From Urophycis tenuis (lineage: Eukaryota; Chordata; Actinopteri; Gadiformes; Phycidae), in the NCBI GenBank assembly GCA_036785325.1, contig JAXIVH010000145.1:134001-198000 (forward strand): 64,000 nt of DNA, read 5' to 3'. The position numbers and the translations under genes were made by a program. A model generated the notes under the pieces. The model ran no database searches and was not told the origin of the DNA. It saw only the letters and a program-made list of their open reading frames with translations. Below, piece after piece: positions 61,066-64,000 of this stretch; position 1 is the stretch's first letter; each line of letters opens with the position of its first letter.

Positions 61066-62331
61066 GAATTGAAAAGTTGAAGGTATGTTTTTAGCTGCCG
61101 GGTAGACTTCAGTCAACCTGACGCAGTTTTGTCTCTGAGCAACCACATTGCTTGGGGATGGGCTCATTTTAAGCGGGGAAATCTAAGCTTTCCAACGGCG
61201 TATGGCAAGACTATATTGACTCATGGGTCGTTGAAATACTAAGATAATTAATTTGTGTTCTGTAAGGAAAGATGGATGTTAATTGAAACGTTGAAGGTAT
61301 GTTTTTAGCTGCTGGGTAGACTTCAGTCAACCTGACGCAGTTTTGTCTCTGAGCAACCACATTGCTTGGGGATGGGCTCATTTTAAGCGGGGAAATCTAA
61401 GCTTTCCAACGGCGTATGGCAAGACTATATTGACTCATGGGTCGTTGAAATACTAAGATAATTAATTTGTGTTCTGTAAGGAAAGATGGATGTTAATTGA
61501 AACGTTGAAGGTATGTTTTTAGCTGCTGGGTAGACTTCACTCAACCTGACACAGTTTAGTCTGTGATCAACCAGACTGCTCGCGGATGGGCTCATTTTAA
61601 GCGGGGAAATCTAAGCTTTCCAACAGCGTATGGCAAGACTATATTCACCAAAGGGTCGTTGAAATACTAAGCTAATTAATTTGTGTTCTGTAAGGAAAGA
61701 TTGATGTTAATTGAAACGTTGAAGGTATGTTTTTAGCTGCTGGGTAGACTTCAGTCAACCTGACGCAGTTTTGTCTGTGAGCAACCAAATTGCTCAGGGA
61801 GGGGCTCATTTTAAGCGGGGAAATCTAAGCTTTCCAACGGCGTATGGCTAGACTATATTGACTCATGGGTCGTTGAAATACTAAGCTAATTAATTTGTGT
61901 TCTGTAAGGAAAGATTAATGTTAATTGAAACGTTGAAGGTTTTTTTTTAGCTAATGGGTAGACTTCAGTCAACCTGACGCAGTTTAGTCTGTGATCAACC
62001 AGACTGCTCGCGGATGGGCTCATTTTAAGCGGGGAAATCTAAGCTTCCCAACGGCGTATGGCAAGACTATATTCACTAAAGGGTCGTTGAAATACTAAGC
62101 TAATTAATTTGTGTTCTGTCAGGAAAGATTGATGTTAATTGAAACGTTGAAGGTATGTCTTTAGCTGCTGGGTAGACTCCAGTCAACCTGACGCAGATTT
62201 GTCTGTGAGCAACCAAATTGCTCGGAGATGGGCTCATTTTAAACGGGGAAATCTAAGCTTTCCAACGACGTATGGCATGACTATATTTGCCCACGGGTTG
62301 TCGAAATAATAAGCTGATTCATGTGTGTTCT
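61066..62331 (+). repeat. 214-bp satellite block S15 (6 monomers)
   Basis: Six monomers. The first two are both ACCACATTGCTTGG type and the last four parallel the end of S14, so S15 looks like a shortened S14. Confidence 0.93.
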
Positions 62332-63035
62332 GTTGGCTGTGGAAAGAAAATAGCACACAAGTCATACCAAGTCACCTTTATTGTCAGTGATAAACATGAA
62401 TAAATAAAAAGTATGGACATTGTATAAACAGTTGTATAAAAAGTGTAAACGGTATGAACAGTGTTCTTATAAAAGATATCAATATCAATACTGATCACGT
62501 GTGTATTTTATATTTCCAGATTATTTGTTGATGAGCCAGAGCCTGTGACTCCCACCAACCGGCCCGTTCAGCCCACTGCGTTGTCGTCCTCCACCCGGCC
62601 GAAGCCTCCTGCGCCCACCCGCCTCCAGCCGAGGCCTCCTGCTGCGTCAGCCTGTGGCCCGCCCGCCCCCTGTGTCGGCAGCACCCATACCGCTGGTCCT
62701 CCCCGCACAGCCACAGGCCCCCTCCGTCCTGCTTCGTGGGCCATCCTGCAGCTGTCTCTGCAGTCATCGTGTGTCAAAACCATTCAAACTTGTATATGGT
62801 AACATTTCAAAATGACACCAGCATAAATGAGGACCTTGCAATAGGTTGTGTGTTACAGGACCCCCCTGGCATACAGCTGTATGTCTCTGTGAAGGTGGTT
62901 GTGAAGAACGGCATCCGGCTGAACAAGTACAAGTGCCGGCGAGGCAGCAACTCTCTCGAGGGGTTGCACGCCCACCTGGTTAACGCCATCCCTTCACAGC
63001 GATGTGGGATCATGCCGTTCCAAGTAAGTGATTAA

Positions 63036-63092
<57 letters not shown>

Positions 63093-63330
63093 GCGCATAT
63101 ATGCACACACACATACGCATATATACACACACATATATATATATATACTTATACATAGCTGACCCTTTTTTTCCCCCTTCTCGGGGATTATGCTCCCAGT
63201 TTTGATCTCGGACGTCTGGTCACTTGTAGCATATAATAATATTCTATTACTGTTAAGCCAACTATGAATAATAAAACAGGCCAAAACATGTGTCCTTTAT
63301 CATAGCTACACGTATTACAAAAAAAACGCG
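62332..63330 (+). repeat. Composite module M15
   Basis: Proline-rich segment from 62520; 55-codon segment 62859-63023; CA tract about 63036-63090; right end of the M1/M4 type. Confidence 0.9.
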
Positions 63331-63741
63331 TGAATTGAAAAGTTGAAGGTATGTTTTTAGCTGCTGGGTAGACTTCAGTCAACCTGACGCAGTTTTGTCT
63401 GTGAGCAACCAAATTGCTCGGGGATGGGCTCATTTTAAGCGGGGAAATCTAAGCTTCCCAACGGCGTATGGCAAGACTATATTCACTAAAGGGTCGTTGA
63501 AATACTAAGCTAATTAATTTGTGTTCTGTCAGGAAAGATTGATGTTAATTGAAACGTTGAAGGTATGTCTTTAGCTGCTGGGTAGACTCCAGTCAACCTG
63601 ACGCAGATTTGTCTGTGAGCAACCAAATTGCTCGGAGATGGGCTCATTTTAAACGGGGACATCTAAGCTTTCCAACGACGTATGGCATGACTATATTTGC
63701 CCACGGGTTGTCGAAATAATAAGCTGATTCATGTGTGTTCT
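63331..63741 (+). repeat. 214-bp satellite block S16 (2 monomers)
   Basis: One standard and one boundary monomer. Confidence 0.93.
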
Positions 63742-64000
63742 GTTGGCTGTGGAAAGAAAATAGCACACAAGTCATACCAAGTCACCTTTATTGTCAGTGA
63801 TAAACATGAATAAATAAAAAGTATGGACATTGTATAAACAGTTGTATAAAAAGTGTAAACGGTATGAACAGTGTTCTTATAAAAGATATCAATATCAATA
63901 CTGATCACGTGTGTATTTTATATTTCCAGATTATTTGTTGATGAGCCAGAGCCTGTGACTCCCACCAACCGGCCCGTTCAGCCCACTGCGTTGTCGTCCT
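63742..64000 (+). repeat. Composite module M16 (cut by window edge)
   Basis: Intron-like left part and the first 71 bases of the proline-rich segment (from 63930). The array clearly continues beyond the window. Confidence 0.9.

Overview
The window reads as teleost-fish-type nuclear DNA. It has spliced genes with GT/AG introns, CA and TA microsatellites, a Ty3/Gypsy LTR retrotransposon, a CR1/L2/Rex1-type LINE, a PIF/Harbinger DNA transposon and long satellite arrays. The assignment to a fish is an inference from these element types; no species can be named. Nothing looks bacterial, and I saw no RNA gene or CRISPR array.

Region 1 (1-3519, minus strand) holds one spliced gene. Eleven exons join in frame from an ATG at 3494 and run off the left edge. 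The protein has an N-terminal C-x2-C-x9-H-x4-C zinc-finger-like motif and a C-terminal domain resembling a tyrosine recombinase. Region 2 (3530-10700) has no convincing gene. It is a mosaic of unrelated tandem repeats with units of about 32, 37, 38, 147, 181-190, 214 and 335 bp, hairpin-forming inverted repeats, and a GC-rich minisatellite at 7205-8626.

Region 3 (10700-22170) is an array of a 214-bp satellite, split by a full-length LTR retrotransposon (13308-21743, coding on the minus strand). The element has TG...CA LTRs, a 4-bp TAAG target duplication, a candidate primer-binding site, a polypurine tract, gag, and a protease-RT-RNase H-integrase pol joined to gag through a GGGAAAC slippery site. 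Removing the element plus one TSD (8440 bp) restores the 214-bp register exactly.

Region 4 (22171-64000) is a composite macrosatellite. Sixteen copies of a module of about 1 kb alternate with blocks of 1-11 satellite monomers. Each full module carries a proline-rich exon-like segment and a 55-codon exon-like segment flanked by splice consensus. In two places (34443-34970 and 46609-47136) a matching last exon of the same ancestral gene survives. The array therefore appears to be an amplified, broken gene or intron-bearing transposon fragment.

Within region 4, two adjacent blocks of about 12 kb (27230-39129 and 39130-51296) are almost identical. Each holds, left to right, a LINE inserted in satellite, a partial module, the last exon, a 5'-truncated Gypsy fragment (RNase H, polypurine tract and 3' LTR) split by a Harbinger element with a CAG target duplication, and a CCAAT-rich promoter-like stretch leading into a divergent satellite monomer. 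The near-identity means either very recent tandem duplication or an assembly problem; sequence alone cannot separate these.
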